This document shows positions 1 through 6,828 of a stretch of 7,590 nt of DNA, piece by piece (positions within the stretch are counted from its first letter, which is position 1; every line of letters begins with the position of its first letter). The stretch covers positions 1-7,590 of the forward strand of contig JAEOSV010000149.1 in the NCBI GenBank assembly GCA_016840185.1. Direction: 5' to 3'. The notes below the pieces were generated by a model that was given only the letters and a program-made list of their open reading frames with translations, ran no database searches and was not told where the DNA came from. The DNA comes from Candidatus Hermodarchaeota archaeon. Lineage in GTDB: Archaea; Asgardarchaeota; Hermodarchaeia; Hermodarchaeales; Hermodarchaeaceae. The translations under genes were made by a program, and so were the position numbers.

Positions 1-1002
1 GTCACGGATTTTCTCAACTACACAATGGAAAACTATGTGCGCTATGACAGTTACCCTTCATTAAGCATCTTCAACTTCACAGAATATGAAAACGAAACTA
101 CTTGGCTCTTCAACGATGGTATCGCATTACACGAAGAATTCCTGAACACCACGTTCTACCTTGTTAATAACGCTTCAGCGTATCTGATGGATGGATTCAA
201 CGCCACCGGAATCGTTGCAGACTTGACCGATTATCATATTCACCTCGAATGGTTTGATAGTTCCCCCATTGCCAATGTCACTTTCACCTACACTATGGCA
301 GATGTAATCGAACAGCAAGATGACACATCCACATTTCGTCTTGGGAAGGCATTGGGCTTATCAACACCTTTGACCCTCACAGGAGAAGGACGGCTTACAA
401 TTCGTGGACCCTTCAATCGGGTTTACCTATCTGGAACACCAGAATCTGCTTTCACGGACATCACCTTCCCCCATTATCCAATCGGCGTGGAAGAATACCT
501 ATTCGATGATAGTACTGAGGACTTTGATTACACCATTACCTTCCAAGAGGGGTCATCTGTGCTTACCATTACTCGAGAATTCAGCACTACTGCCCTCAAT
601 CGTGGTGATGTACTCACCGTGACAATCACCATCGAAAACACGGGTAACACCCATTTCTCGACATCAACCATTCGTGATGTAATTGCAATTGAAACCGGAA
701 TGTTCGAACTGGTCAGCGGAGTGGCTTCCCGAACTGTGACGGATTTCTTGTCTGGTGAAAACGTTACCCTAGAATACACTGCAATGGCACTCGTTTCTGG
801 AATATACGAGTATCCTGCAGTCCAAGTGGTTGGAGTTGACACTTTCTCAAGTCAAAATACGTTCCTAGGAACAACCCAATCCATAACAGTGGGTGGTGGA
901 CTTACACCCAATGAGATAGCTCTCATTGGAATTGTAGCCGCAACCATCATCGTTATTATCATCCTCCTCATCCTCTACCGATTCCGACGACGAATCTTCT
1001 AG
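1..1002 (+). CDS. C-terminal part of a cell-surface protein with a DUF11/CARDB-like domain and a C-terminal membrane anchor (5' partial)
   Basis: The reading frame is open from base 1, so the ATG at 25 is probably internal and the true start and any signal peptide lie upstream. 333 residues are visible. The first ~100 carry most of the eight N-x-S/T sequons (NYT, NFT, NET, NTT, NAS, NAT, NVT, and a later NVT), as expected of an exported, N-glycosylated archaeal protein. Residues ~185-298 look like a beta-sandwich of the DUF11/CARDB type: 'LNRGDVLTVTITIENTGN' matches the usual 'GD.LTYTITVTNTGN' core. A Gly-rich linker (VGGGLTPNE) leads to one hydrophobic helix (~305-328) rich in Ile, Leu and Val, then a basic RFRRRIF tail. 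That gives an N-out, C-in topology. The stop is TAG. No enzymatic motif is visible, so a structural, stalk or adhesin-like role is inferred only from architecture. It is not obviously co-transcribed with gatD. Confidence 0.8.
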   Translation, partial: VTDFLNYTMENYVRYDSYPSLSIFNFTEYENETTWLFNDGIALHEEFLNTTFYLVNNASAYLMDGFNATGIVADLTDYHIHLEWFDSSPIANVTFTYTMADVIEQQDDTSTFRLGKALGLSTPLTLTGEGRLTIRGPFNRVYLSGTPESAFTDITFPHYPIGVEEYLFDDSTEDFDYTITFQEGSSVLTITREFSTTALNRGDVLTVTITIENTGNTHFSTSTIRDVIAIETGMFELVSGVASRTVTDFLSGENVTLEYTAMALVSGIYEYPAVQVVGVDTFSSQNTFLGTTQSITVGGGLTPNEIALIGIVAATIIVIIILLILYRFRRRIF

Positions 1003-1026
1003 GCACTCAATTCAGTTCATTCGCTG

Positions 1027-1034
1027 TATTTAGA
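1027..1034 (+). promoter_or_regulatory. possible TATA element for gatDE
   Basis: TATTTAGA is the most TATA-like stretch in the 122-bp gap between the surface-protein gene and gatD. Transcription starting about 25 bases downstream would leave a leader of about 70 nt. There is no supporting BRE of note. The rest of the gap shows only a GGGC/GCCC pair (1071-1074 and 1087-1090) too short to call a structure, and no RNA gene. Confidence 0.2.
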
Positions 1035-1110
1035 AGAGATAATCCCCAGTTTCTACTCTGAGGTTGATGTGGGCAAAGTCCTAAAAGCCCAAAGCCCTAA
1101 CAACCCTACA

Positions 1111-1116
1111 GGCGGT
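1111..1116 (+). promoter_or_regulatory. Shine-Dalgarno site of gatD
   Basis: GGCGGT lies 8 nt before the ATG at 1125 and differs by one base from GGAGGT. It supports that ATG as the start; the N-terminal sequence that follows also reads as a normal GatD N-terminus. Confidence 0.5.
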
Positions 1117-1124
1117 CGTTCGAT

Positions 1125-2480
1125 ATGCCAACTGATGAACCTGCAGGTTACCTTGGTGACGCTCAAAAAGCCCTGAACAAAGCGAAGGTCAAAGTCGGTA
1201 ATCGGATTTCCATCCAAACCGCAGATAACACCTTCGAGGGTATTGTAATTCCCCGTGCTGAAATCGGCGCAGATGACCAGCATATCATTCTCAAACTTGA
1301 TTCAGGTTACAATGTTGGAATCCATGTTGATAACATCCAACAACTTTCCCGACTAAAAGCAGGAAAAAAGGTGCAACCCGAACTTCCCTCAATAGCTCGA
1401 AAAACAAAGAAAGGATTACCATGGGTCAGTATTCTTAGTACTGGTGGAACCATTGCCAGCCGAGTGGATTATCATACCGGTGCCGTTTATCCAGCACTAA
1501 CTGTGGACGATCTGTATACCGTTGTCCCAGAACTTGGTGAGATAGCAAACATTCGCGCAGAGGTTGTGTTCAGTGTTTTCAGTGAAAATCTACAACCAAG
1601 CCACTGGACCACAATTGCAAAACAAACTGCAAAACACCTTGAGGAATCAGAAGGCGTGGTTATCGCTCATGGAACTGACACCATGGGTTATACTGCAGCT
1701 GCATTGAGTTTTGCCCTACAAAACCTTCCACGACCGGTAATTCTCACGGGTTCTCAACGCTCATCTGATAGACCATCCTCTGATGCAGCCTTGAATCTCA
1801 CTGGAGCCGTAATTGCTGCATCCCAAGCACCCTTTGCTGAAGTAGTAATTGCCATGCATCGATCCCCAGATGATACATCGATTGCTCTACATCCCGGAAC
1901 ACAAGTCCGCAAGTGCCATACCAGCCGTCGTGACGCTTTTCTTACAATTAACAGTGACCTTCTTGGAGAAGTCAAAGATAATCAAGTCCTCATGCTTGCG
2001 GATAAATCCGAATATCACCGTCGAGATCCAAAACAGAAAATCGCTTTGCAGCCCAACTTCGATTCAAAAGTTGCCTTACTCAAAACTACTCCCGGAATGG
2101 CCGGTGACCAAGTTGACGCCGTAATCGATCGTAAATACCATGGGATTGTCCTTGAAGGAACTGGATTAGGTCACGCTCCAAAGTCCCTTCTTTCAGCTAT
2201 TGAACGTGCCCAACAGGAACAGATACCTATTGTCATGACATCCCAGTGGATTTGGGGACGTGTCCAGATGCGGGTTTATCGAACCGGGGTTGAACTTGTA
2301 CAACGGGGAGTGATTCCCGGAGAGGATATGATTGCTGAGACTGCTTATGTGAAATTAATGTGGGTACTTGCTCAAACACGGGACCCCTCTGAAGTGCAAA
2401 CGCGGATGCTAGATAACCTTGTTGGAGAAATTACTGATTGCTCTAAACGTAGCCAGTACGAAGAGCTGAGTCGTCAATGA
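1125..2480 (+). CDS. gatD: Glutamyl-tRNA(Gln) amidotransferase subunit D
   Basis: GatD is the asparaginase-like subunit of the archaeal GatDE amidotransferase. It releases ammonia from an amide donor, and GatE uses it to convert Glu-tRNA(Gln) into Gln-tRNA(Gln) in the cytoplasm. The 451 residues are close to the family's usual ~420-440. Residues ~1-75 form the small GatD-specific N-terminal beta domain ('VGNRISIQ', 'YNVGIHVDNI'). An asparaginase fold follows from ~100: STGGTIAS (105-112), AHGTDTMGYTAAAL (181-194), GSQRSSDRPSSDAALNL (209-225) and VRKCHTSRRDAF (261-272). By alignment with L-asparaginases, the catalytic set is Thr109, Thr184, Asp185 and Lys263, all present. The 'SSDRPSSDA' and 'HTSRRDAF' signatures favour GatD over a free asparaginase. 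The neighbouring gatE, overlapping by 4 bases (ATGA), settles the assignment. The ATG at 1125 has a plausible ribosome site upstream. Confidence 0.96.
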   Translation: MPTDEPAGYLGDAQKALNKAKVKVGNRISIQTADNTFEGIVIPRAEIGADDQHIILKLDSGYNVGIHVDNIQQLSRLKAGKKVQPELPSIARKTKKGLPWVSILSTGGTIASRVDYHTGAVYPALTVDDLYTVVPELGEIANIRAEVVFSVFSENLQPSHWTTIAKQTAKHLEESEGVVIAHGTDTMGYTAAALSFALQNLPRPVILTGSQRSSDRPSSDAALNLTGAVIAASQAPFAEVVIAMHRSPDDTSIALHPGTQVRKCHTSRRDAFLTINSDLLGEVKDNQVLMLADKSEYHRRDPKQKIALQPNFDSKVALLKTTPGMAGDQVDAVIDRKYHGIVLEGTGLGHAPKSLLSAIERAQQEQIPIVMTSQWIWGRVQMRVYRTGVELVQRGVIPGEDMIAETAYVKLMWVLAQTRDPSEVQTRMLDNLVGEITDCSKRSQYEELSRQ

Positions 2481-4384
2481 CAAAAATCGATTTCAAAAAA
2501 GTCGGAGCACTCATTGGGATTGAAGTCCATCAACAGCTAGATACCAAGACAAAGCTCTTCTGTAGTTGTCCAACTGAAATTCGGGAAGACGAACCCCATT
2601 TTACTTTTCTCCGTCGATTAAGACCTACTCAAAGCGAACTCGGAGAAGTCGACCCTGCAGCCCTTTTCGAGTTTCAAAAAGGGCGCGCCCACATTTATGA
2701 AAATTATGACGATACGATTTGTCTCGTAGAACAGGATGAAGAACCACCTCACCTCCTCGACGAGGAAGCCATAGACTTTGCCCTCGAAATCTCTTTGCTG
2801 ATGAATTCCCAACCCGTTGATGAAATTCAAGTGATGCGAAAGCTGGTCATTGATGGATCCAACACTACTGGATTTCAGCGAAGTGCCGTAGTCGCATTCG
2901 GGGGATCAATTGACGTCAACGGATTCAATGTTCCCATCCAAACCATCGGAGTCGAAGAAGATGCCGCACGAAAAATCCAAGAGAAAGGAACACAAACATT
3001 TTGGCGTCTTGACCGGCTCGGAATTCCACTCATCGAGGTTGCAACCGCCCCGGTAATGAAAACCCCTGAAGAGGTTCAAGCCACCGCTCTACGAATAGGA
3101 CAAATCTTTCGTGTCACAGGGAACGTGAAACGTGGTCTAGGAACCATCCGACAAGACATTAACGTGTCAGTGAAGGGCGGCGCAATCATCGAAATCAAAG
3201 GAGTACAAAAGCTCAATCTCATTGGACAAGTAGTCCAATATGAAGTTCAGCGACAAGTCGAATTACTTAAACTTCGTGAAGAATTAAAGGCTCGTGGGGT
3301 TCGAGCTGGACTAATCAAGAAAGACATCCATGATGTCTCCAAACTTTTTGGAAAAAGCGAGAGCAAGGTCATTAAAACTGCATTGAAGCGAAAAGATGGC
3401 ATCTTTGCCTTGGTGCTTCCAGGTTTTGCAGGATTAGTTGGTAAAGAAGTGCAACCAGGACGACGTGTTGGAAGTGAATTTACGGATTATGCTAAGTTCT
3501 GGGGTGGCGTTCAAGGTCTCTTTCACACCGACGAATTGCCGAATTATGGGATTACCAAAGATGATGTTAGTAGACTGCGGAAGCATTTGAAGGTTCAGGA
3601 AAGTGATGCGATTATTATTGTAGCGGCATCGAAGCAAGCATCTTCCGAAGCGCTTAATGCGGTAGCTTCTCGGGCTCAACAAGCCTTGAAGGGAATACCT
3701 GCTGAAACACGTGGACCACTTGCTGATGGGACAACCCGATACTCCCGTCCCCGACCTGGTGCCGCACGTATGTATCCTGAGACAGACGTGGCACCTGTTA
3801 GGGTAACACCAGAACACCTTGAACTAATTCGCCAAGGATTACCCGAGCTGCCGGAAGAGAAACTCCAGAAATTCCGTGAAGAGTTTCACCTAAGCGATGA
3901 ATTAGCAGGAATTATGATCCGTTCCCTTCGCATTGACTTGTTTGAACAAATCATCAAGAAACACCCAGAATTCGCTGTGACAGCCGCGTCGACACTCGAA
4001 ACGACTTGGCGGAACTTGGAGCGAGAGGGAATCAACTTTGATGATATCCCTGAAGAACAACTGCTTCTTCTATTTGACCGATTAGCTGAAGAGAAGTTTG
4101 CCAAGGAGGCTATTGAAGATCTGTTAACCTGGCTAGCTCAGCACCCCCAACAGATCGTTGATGAAGCAATTCAAGACCTTGGGTTGGGTGTCATTTCTCA
4201 TGATGAACTAGAAGCCATCATTACTCGAATCGTGCAGGCCAACTCTAAGATGATTACTGAACGTGGTGAAAGAGCCCTGGGTCCATTAATGGGTATGGTC
4301 ATGAAAGAAGTTCGGGGTTGTGCGGATGGTCAACTGGTTAACCAGCTGCTCCAAAAGGCTGTGCAGACCCAGATGAAAGCCTAA
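2477..4384 (+). CDS. gatE: Glutamyl-tRNA(Gln) amidotransferase subunit E
   Basis: GatE is the tRNA-binding kinase and transamidase subunit. It activates the gamma-carboxyl of Glu on Glu-tRNA(Gln) with ATP and amidates it with ammonia channelled from GatD. Order of domains in the 635 residues: a GatB-type cradle with IGIEVHQQLDTKTKLFCSCP (13-32), DGSNTTGFQRS (126-136) and IRQDINVSV (224-232); an AspRS-type GAD insertion (~275-415), which distinguishes GatE from GatB; a return to the core with RPRPGAARMYPETDV (424-438); and a C-terminal helical plus YqeY-like tail (~445-635) for tRNA recognition, including the typical 'ERGERALGPLMGMVMKEVRG'. Nothing is missing, and the length is normal. Its ATG overlaps the gatD TGA and no clear Shine-Dalgarno site precedes it, which suggests translational coupling and matched subunit amounts. 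Its presence implies that tRNA(Gln) is charged indirectly, through a non-discriminating GluRS encoded elsewhere. Confidence 0.97.
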   Translation: MTKIDFKKVGALIGIEVHQQLDTKTKLFCSCPTEIREDEPHFTFLRRLRPTQSELGEVDPAALFEFQKGRAHIYENYDDTICLVEQDEEPPHLLDEEAIDFALEISLLMNSQPVDEIQVMRKLVIDGSNTTGFQRSAVVAFGGSIDVNGFNVPIQTIGVEEDAARKIQEKGTQTFWRLDRLGIPLIEVATAPVMKTPEEVQATALRIGQIFRVTGNVKRGLGTIRQDINVSVKGGAIIEIKGVQKLNLIGQVVQYEVQRQVELLKLREELKARGVRAGLIKKDIHDVSKLFGKSESKVIKTALKRKDGIFALVLPGFAGLVGKEVQPGRRVGSEFTDYAKFWGGVQGLFHTDELPNYGITKDDVSRLRKHLKVQESDAIIIVAASKQASSEALNAVASRAQQALKGIPAETRGPLADGTTRYSRPRPGAARMYPETDVAPVRVTPEHLELIRQGLPELPEEKLQKFREEFHLSDELAGIMIRSLRIDLFEQIIKKHPEFAVTAASTLETTWRNLEREGINFDDIPEEQLLLLFDRLAEEKFAKEAIEDLLTWLAQHPQQIVDEAIQDLGLGVISHDELEAIITRIVQANSKMITERGERALGPLMGMVMKEVRGCADGQLVNQLLQKAVQTQMKA

Positions 4385-4396
4385 TTTTCTTTTCTT
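4385..4396 (+). terminator. T-rich tract after gatE
   Basis: TTTTCTTTTCTT follows the gatE TAA directly. Archaeal RNA polymerase stops at oligo-T tracts without needing a hairpin, so this probably ends the gatDE transcript. It also sits in the 23-bp gap before the convergent VIT-like gene. Confidence 0.5.
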
Positions 4397-4407
4397 GAGC
4401 CCTTGTA

Positions 4408-5025
4408 TCAATTGAAGACTGCCGCTAGGGCTACGAGAATCATTGCGGTAACAACACCTGCCAACACCATTCTGAGTCCAGCTGCTAACATACTCGCTTT
4501 CGCCATTCGACCCATCCAGACACCAAGTGCAAAGAGAAACACCATGGTTATTGTGACTGAAATCAAGGCGGCTTGAATAAAATCAAAGGGAATGAGTAAC
4601 AGCGGAATCAAGGGTAGAATTGCAGCAGGAAGAGGAGCAAATCCATGAATGAATGACGCCAAAATTGTGGCAAACCGGACTGCCGAATCTACCATACATC
4701 CATCCAGTGGTCGTTGCATTTGCTTCTCAAGTTGTTGGATTTCGAGTTTACGTTCCACACGCTCAGCTTCGTAAGCCCCCCAACCACTTGAAATCGCTAG
4801 CCCGATTGCTGCCGCTAGACCGGCACCTACAAGTATCCTTACATCCAGGGGACCGATTATCGAACTGAATAATACAACGGCGGCAAAAGCACCGAGGACA
4901 ATCGCGACAATGGTTAAGGCACCATCAAACGCCCCAATTACAATATATCGCCGAGTGAGTGAACCCAAAGCAGTCATTCGCCAATAAAGCTTCCAGCATT
5001 CAATTCGTCCCATTGAATTTGCCAT
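4408..5025 (-). CDS. VIT1/CCC1-family integral membrane protein (predicted divalent metal transporter)
   Basis: 205 residues with about five hydrophobic segments (roughly 28-53, 62-82, 116-146, 148-170 and 177-203), the layout of the VIT1/CCC1 family, which moves Fe2+ or Mn2+ across membranes. Family-like signatures are GAFDGALT (31-38) in the first helix, with Asp34 at the position of the transport-linked Asp, and SSGWGAYEAERVERK (79-93) after the second, corresponding to 'S.a.GEYlSaRSE'. A short charged stretch (86-107, with several Glu) replaces the long metal-binding domain of plant VIT1. It resembles the small archaeal VIT-like proteins (TIGR00267 type), whose substrate is unproven. I chose the ATG at 5025 because AGGTTGA precedes it by 5 nt; a TTG at 5034 and an ATG at 5013 are in frame. 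It follows glyS on the same strand, but the 121-bp gap with a hairpin suggests its own transcription unit. Confidence 0.75.
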   Translation of the reverse strand: MANSMGRIECWKLYWRMTALGSLTRRYIVIGAFDGALTIVAIVLGAFAAVVLFSSIIGPLDVRILVGAGLAAAIGLAISSGWGAYEAERVERKLEIQQLEKQMQRPLDGCMVDSAVRFATILASFIHGFAPLPAAILPLIPLLLIPFDFIQAALISVTITMVFLFALGVWMGRMAKASMLAAGLRMVLAGVVTAMILVALAAVFN

Positions 5026-5030
5026 AACTG

Positions 5031-5037
5031 TCAACCT
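5031..5037 (-). promoter_or_regulatory. probable ribosome binding site of the VIT-like gene
   Basis: On the minus strand AGGTTGA ends 5 nt before the ATG at 5025. It is AGGTGA with one extra T, so it can pair only imperfectly with the 16S rRNA 3' end. It favours 5025 over the TTG at 5034, which has no usable site before it. The same heptamer occurs elsewhere between genes, so a role as a DNA site is also possible. Confidence 0.35.
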
Positions 5038-5042
5038 AGCCT

Positions 5043-5055
5043 GTTATCTAATAAC
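5043..5055. promoter_or_regulatory. short palindrome GTTAT-CTA-ATAAC upstream of the VIT-like gene
   Basis: Two perfect 5-base arms flank a 3-base centre, 18-30 bases before the chosen ATG of the VIT-like gene. The minus-strand reading TTATTAGATAA is also the best TATA-like sequence in this gap. The site could therefore be a promoter core, an operator overlapping it, or both. With a start ~25 bases downstream the mRNA would be nearly leaderless. Confidence 0.35.
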
Positions 5056-5090
5056 GAACACAAGAAGTCAATGACAGTAAAAGTGTCTTT

Positions 5091-5120
5091 AGGTTGAAAA
5101 AAGGTTCACTTTCTCAACCT
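5091..5120 (-). terminator. stem-loop with T6 tract between glyS and the VIT-like gene
   Basis: AGGTTGA (5091-5097) and TCAACCT (5114-5120) are perfect 7-base inverted arms. After one A-C mismatch, three more A-T pairs extend the stem, leaving a 10-base gap between the inner pairs (5102-5108 region unpaired). In the glyS transcript the structure begins 26 nt after the stop codon and contains a run of six U (5097-5102). The T-run is inside the 3' arm side rather than after the stem, so this is not a classical bacterial terminator, but oligo-T alone can stop archaeal RNA polymerase. The paired AGGTTGA arms might instead be protein-binding half-sites. Confidence 0.4.
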
Positions 5121-5146
5121 GCAACTGAGGAAATTATACTAGAACC

Positions 5147-6637
5147 CTAAGACTTCAAGATAACCGGAATTTCACTAATCAAATGACGAGTCTGCTCTCC
5201 TGTATCACGATCCCGAATTGTCGCTGTTTCGTCTTCTAGACTTTGGGGATCAATCGTCACTGCTTTTGGTATCCCAATCTCATCGGCTCGTGCATAACGG
5301 CGCCCTATCCGCCCGCTTGCATCATATTGTACAGTCAGGCCCTGTAATTTGCACACATTAAACAGCGTGGCCGCCTTTTCCTCAAGTTTTGGACGATTGA
5401 GGAGAGGCAAGATAACGGCGTTGTAAGGCGCGAGTTGATAAGGTAGTTGGAACCAAGTCCACCCGCGTTTATCATCTTTGGGACGATAGGTGTGTTCTAA
5501 GATGGCATAGACTAGACGGTCAATCCCAAAGGAGGGTTCAATGACATGAGGAAGCACTTTCTTCCCTTCAACATCAATACTCAGGTCTTTCTGACTACCA
5601 TTTGTATGTGATTTAAGATCGTGATCTCGTCGATAGGCATTGCCAATCACTTCTTTCCATCCAAAGCTGAGGTTAATCTCTAAATCAAAATTTCCACCAC
5701 TATAGTGAGGTGTCTCTTCTGGACGCATGTAACGAAAACGAATGGCATTTCCTGGTATCCCTAATTGCTTAAAGAATTCCACTTCATCACCAAGAAGACA
5801 AGCCATCCATTGATTGGGAACATGCTTCTTCTCAAAGGCCTCCTGAACAGAGAGTTCAATGGAGGTATAGTCGGTGCTCCCCTTTTTCGCAGCCTTTTCC
5901 TGAGCTTCTTGTGTGACAAAGTTGAGTCGGACCTGAGCTAGCTCATCATAGAATGGGCAGGCATCTAGTGTATCGGGGTCAATGAAGTATTCGATTTCCA
6001 TCTGCCCAAATTCACGGACTCGCACAATGCTTTGACGAGGTGAGATTTCATTCCGATACGACCGTCCGATTTGTGCAATGCCAAAGGGAAGCTTTGCACG
6101 CATAGCCGTCTGGACACGCTTGAACCCAAGGAAGATGTTTTGCGCTGTTTCCGGTCGCAGAAATGCCTGACGTCTTTCGCCACCCACATTGGTCCCAAAC
6201 ATGAGCCCGAAACTTTTTACCTCCCCCAATGGATCTCCACAAACCGGGCAACGGAGTTTCTTTTCTTGAACAATTGCTTCTAATTCTTTGTTGGACTTCC
6301 CTTCAGCGGGAATTTTTAATCGCTCTTCAATCAATTGATCAATCCGGGTCACGTGCCCTTTGGGACATTCCGCGGAGGGATCAGTAAAATGATCCAAATG
6401 CCCAGAAGCTTTGAACACGGGGCTAGGTAGAATCGTGTTTCCACTCACCTCAAACACAATGTCCCGTGTTTCAATAAATCGGGTGCGCCAGAGATTAATC
6501 AGATGATTCCGGATTCTTGTCCCAATAGGTCCGAAATCATAAAAGCCGGCGAGACCTCCATAGATTTCAGCTGTTGGATAGAGAATACCGCGACGCAGGG
6601 ATACCGTCATAACTTGATCAAGGAGTGATTTTGTCAT
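5147..6637 (-). CDS. glyS: Glycyl-tRNA synthetase (class II, alpha2 archaeal/eukaryotic type)
   Basis: Charges tRNA(Gly) with glycine using ATP in the cytoplasm. In 496 residues: motif 1 region YGGLAGFYDFGPIGTRIRN (26-44); VFKASGHLDHFTDP (74-87), a GlyRS hallmark; a probable zinc site made of C91/H95 and C130/C133; RPETAQNIF (161-169); motif 2 with FGIAQIGRSYRNEISPRQ (185-202) and REFGQMEIEYF (208-218); HYSGGNFDLEI (311-321); motif 3 EPSFGIDRL (367-375); and an anticodon-binding domain (~400-496) with APYNAVILPL and DEIGIPKAVTI. The family's archaeal members are usually ~560-580 residues, so this one is short, nearer bacterial alpha2 enzymes, yet no catalytic motif is lost. 'GNAYRRDHDLKSH' replaces the more usual GIADR-type segment. 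The ATG at 6637 has GGAAGTGG upstream. The gene is transcribed divergently from the Pro-Glu protein gene. The symbol glyS is used in its archaeal sense. Confidence 0.96.
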   Translation of the reverse strand: MTKSLLDQVMTVSLRRGILYPTAEIYGGLAGFYDFGPIGTRIRNHLINLWRTRFIETRDIVFEVSGNTILPSPVFKASGHLDHFTDPSAECPKGHVTRIDQLIEERLKIPAEGKSNKELEAIVQEKKLRCPVCGDPLGEVKSFGLMFGTNVGGERRQAFLRPETAQNIFLGFKRVQTAMRAKLPFGIAQIGRSYRNEISPRQSIVRVREFGQMEIEYFIDPDTLDACPFYDELAQVRLNFVTQEAQEKAAKKGSTDYTSIELSVQEAFEKKHVPNQWMACLLGDEVEFFKQLGIPGNAIRFRYMRPEETPHYSGGNFDLEINLSFGWKEVIGNAYRRDHDLKSHTNGSQKDLSIDVEGKKVLPHVIEPSFGIDRLVYAILEHTYRPKDDKRGWTWFQLPYQLAPYNAVILPLLNRPKLEEKAATLFNVCKLQGLTVQYDASGRIGRRYARADEIGIPKAVTIDPQSLEDETATIRDRDTGEQTRHLISEIPVILKS

Positions 6638-6644
6638 TGATGAT

Positions 6645-6652
6645 CCACTTCC
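6645..6652 (-). promoter_or_regulatory. Shine-Dalgarno site of glyS
   Basis: On the minus strand GGAAGTGG ends 7 nt before the ATG at 6637. Its first seven bases differ from GGAGGTG at one position. It supports the 496-residue start over the in-frame Met10. Confidence 0.5.
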
Positions 6653-6670
6653 AACAAGGAATATGGCACT

Positions 6671-6679
6671 CTATTAAAG
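6671..6679 (-). promoter_or_regulatory. candidate TATA box of glyS
   Basis: Read on the minus strand, CTTTAATAG lies 34-42 bases before the glyS ATG and fits the archaeal YTTTAWA-type box. A start ~25 bases downstream would give a short leader that still contains the GGAAGTGG site. The octamer AACAGGCT (6685-6678, minus) overlaps its upstream edge, where a BRE would sit; the same octamer occurs before the VIT-like gene (5045-5038, minus). Confidence 0.4.
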
Positions 6680-6727
6680 CCTGTTGAGTCAATTTCCTGT
6701 TTTATTCCTTTCTGAAAAGAGGCTGAT

Positions 6728-6739
6728 ACCTCAAGAGGT
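6728..6739. promoter_or_regulatory. inverted repeat ACCTC-AA-GAGGT in the divergent promoter region
   Basis: Two perfect 5-base arms are separated by AA, 91-102 bases upstream of glyS and 100-111 upstream of the Pro-Glu protein gene. The right arm overlaps an AGGTTGA heptamer (6736-6742). A separate small palindrome, TTGA-G-TCAA, lies at 6684-6692. Position and symmetry fit an operator, but arms this short can occur by chance. The remainder of the 6638-6838 gap shows no RNA gene. Confidence 0.3.
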
Positions 6740-6772
6740 TGACGAAACATTTTAAGCAATACATGGGAGTGG

Positions 6773-6779
6773 TTATTTA
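6773..6779 (+). promoter_or_regulatory. possible TATA element of the Pro-Glu protein gene
   Basis: TTATTTA lies 60-66 bases before the ATG at 6839, giving an expected leader of about 35 nt that would include the AAGGTG ribosome site. ATTTTAA at 6749-6755 is an alternative. The evidence is sequence resemblance only. Confidence 0.25.
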
Positions 6780-6822
6780 CCGCTCAGAGAAGCGTATTTG
6801 TTACGTTTGCTCATTTGTGGGA

Positions 6823-6828
6823 AAGGTG
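6823..6828 (+). promoter_or_regulatory. Shine-Dalgarno site fixing the start of the Pro-Glu protein
   Basis: AAGGTG stands 10 nt before the ATG at 6839 and is complementary to the 16S rRNA tail. The longer frame would start at a TTG (6815) lying upstream of this site, so the ATG is preferred and the protein is 235 residues. Confidence 0.55.

Noticed and set aside
528..842. 104-residue minus-strand frame inside the surface-protein gene
   Set aside because: It overlaps the DUF11/CARDB-like coding region, has no plausible promoter or ribosome site, and encodes no recognisable domain.
1101..1127. GGTCGTTCGAT before gatD, reminiscent of a tRNA T-loop
   Set aside because: No acceptor, D or anticodon stem can be built around it; it reads better as the GGCGGT ribosome site plus spacer.
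1125..2480. Stand-alone L-asparaginase
   Set aside because: The GatD-specific N-terminal domain, the SSDRPSSDA and HTSRRDAF signatures and the overlapping gatE make GatD the right call.
3434..3817. 127-residue minus-strand frame inside gatE
   Set aside because: It lies wholly within the conserved GAD insertion and core of gatE, and its translation shows no recognisable domain.
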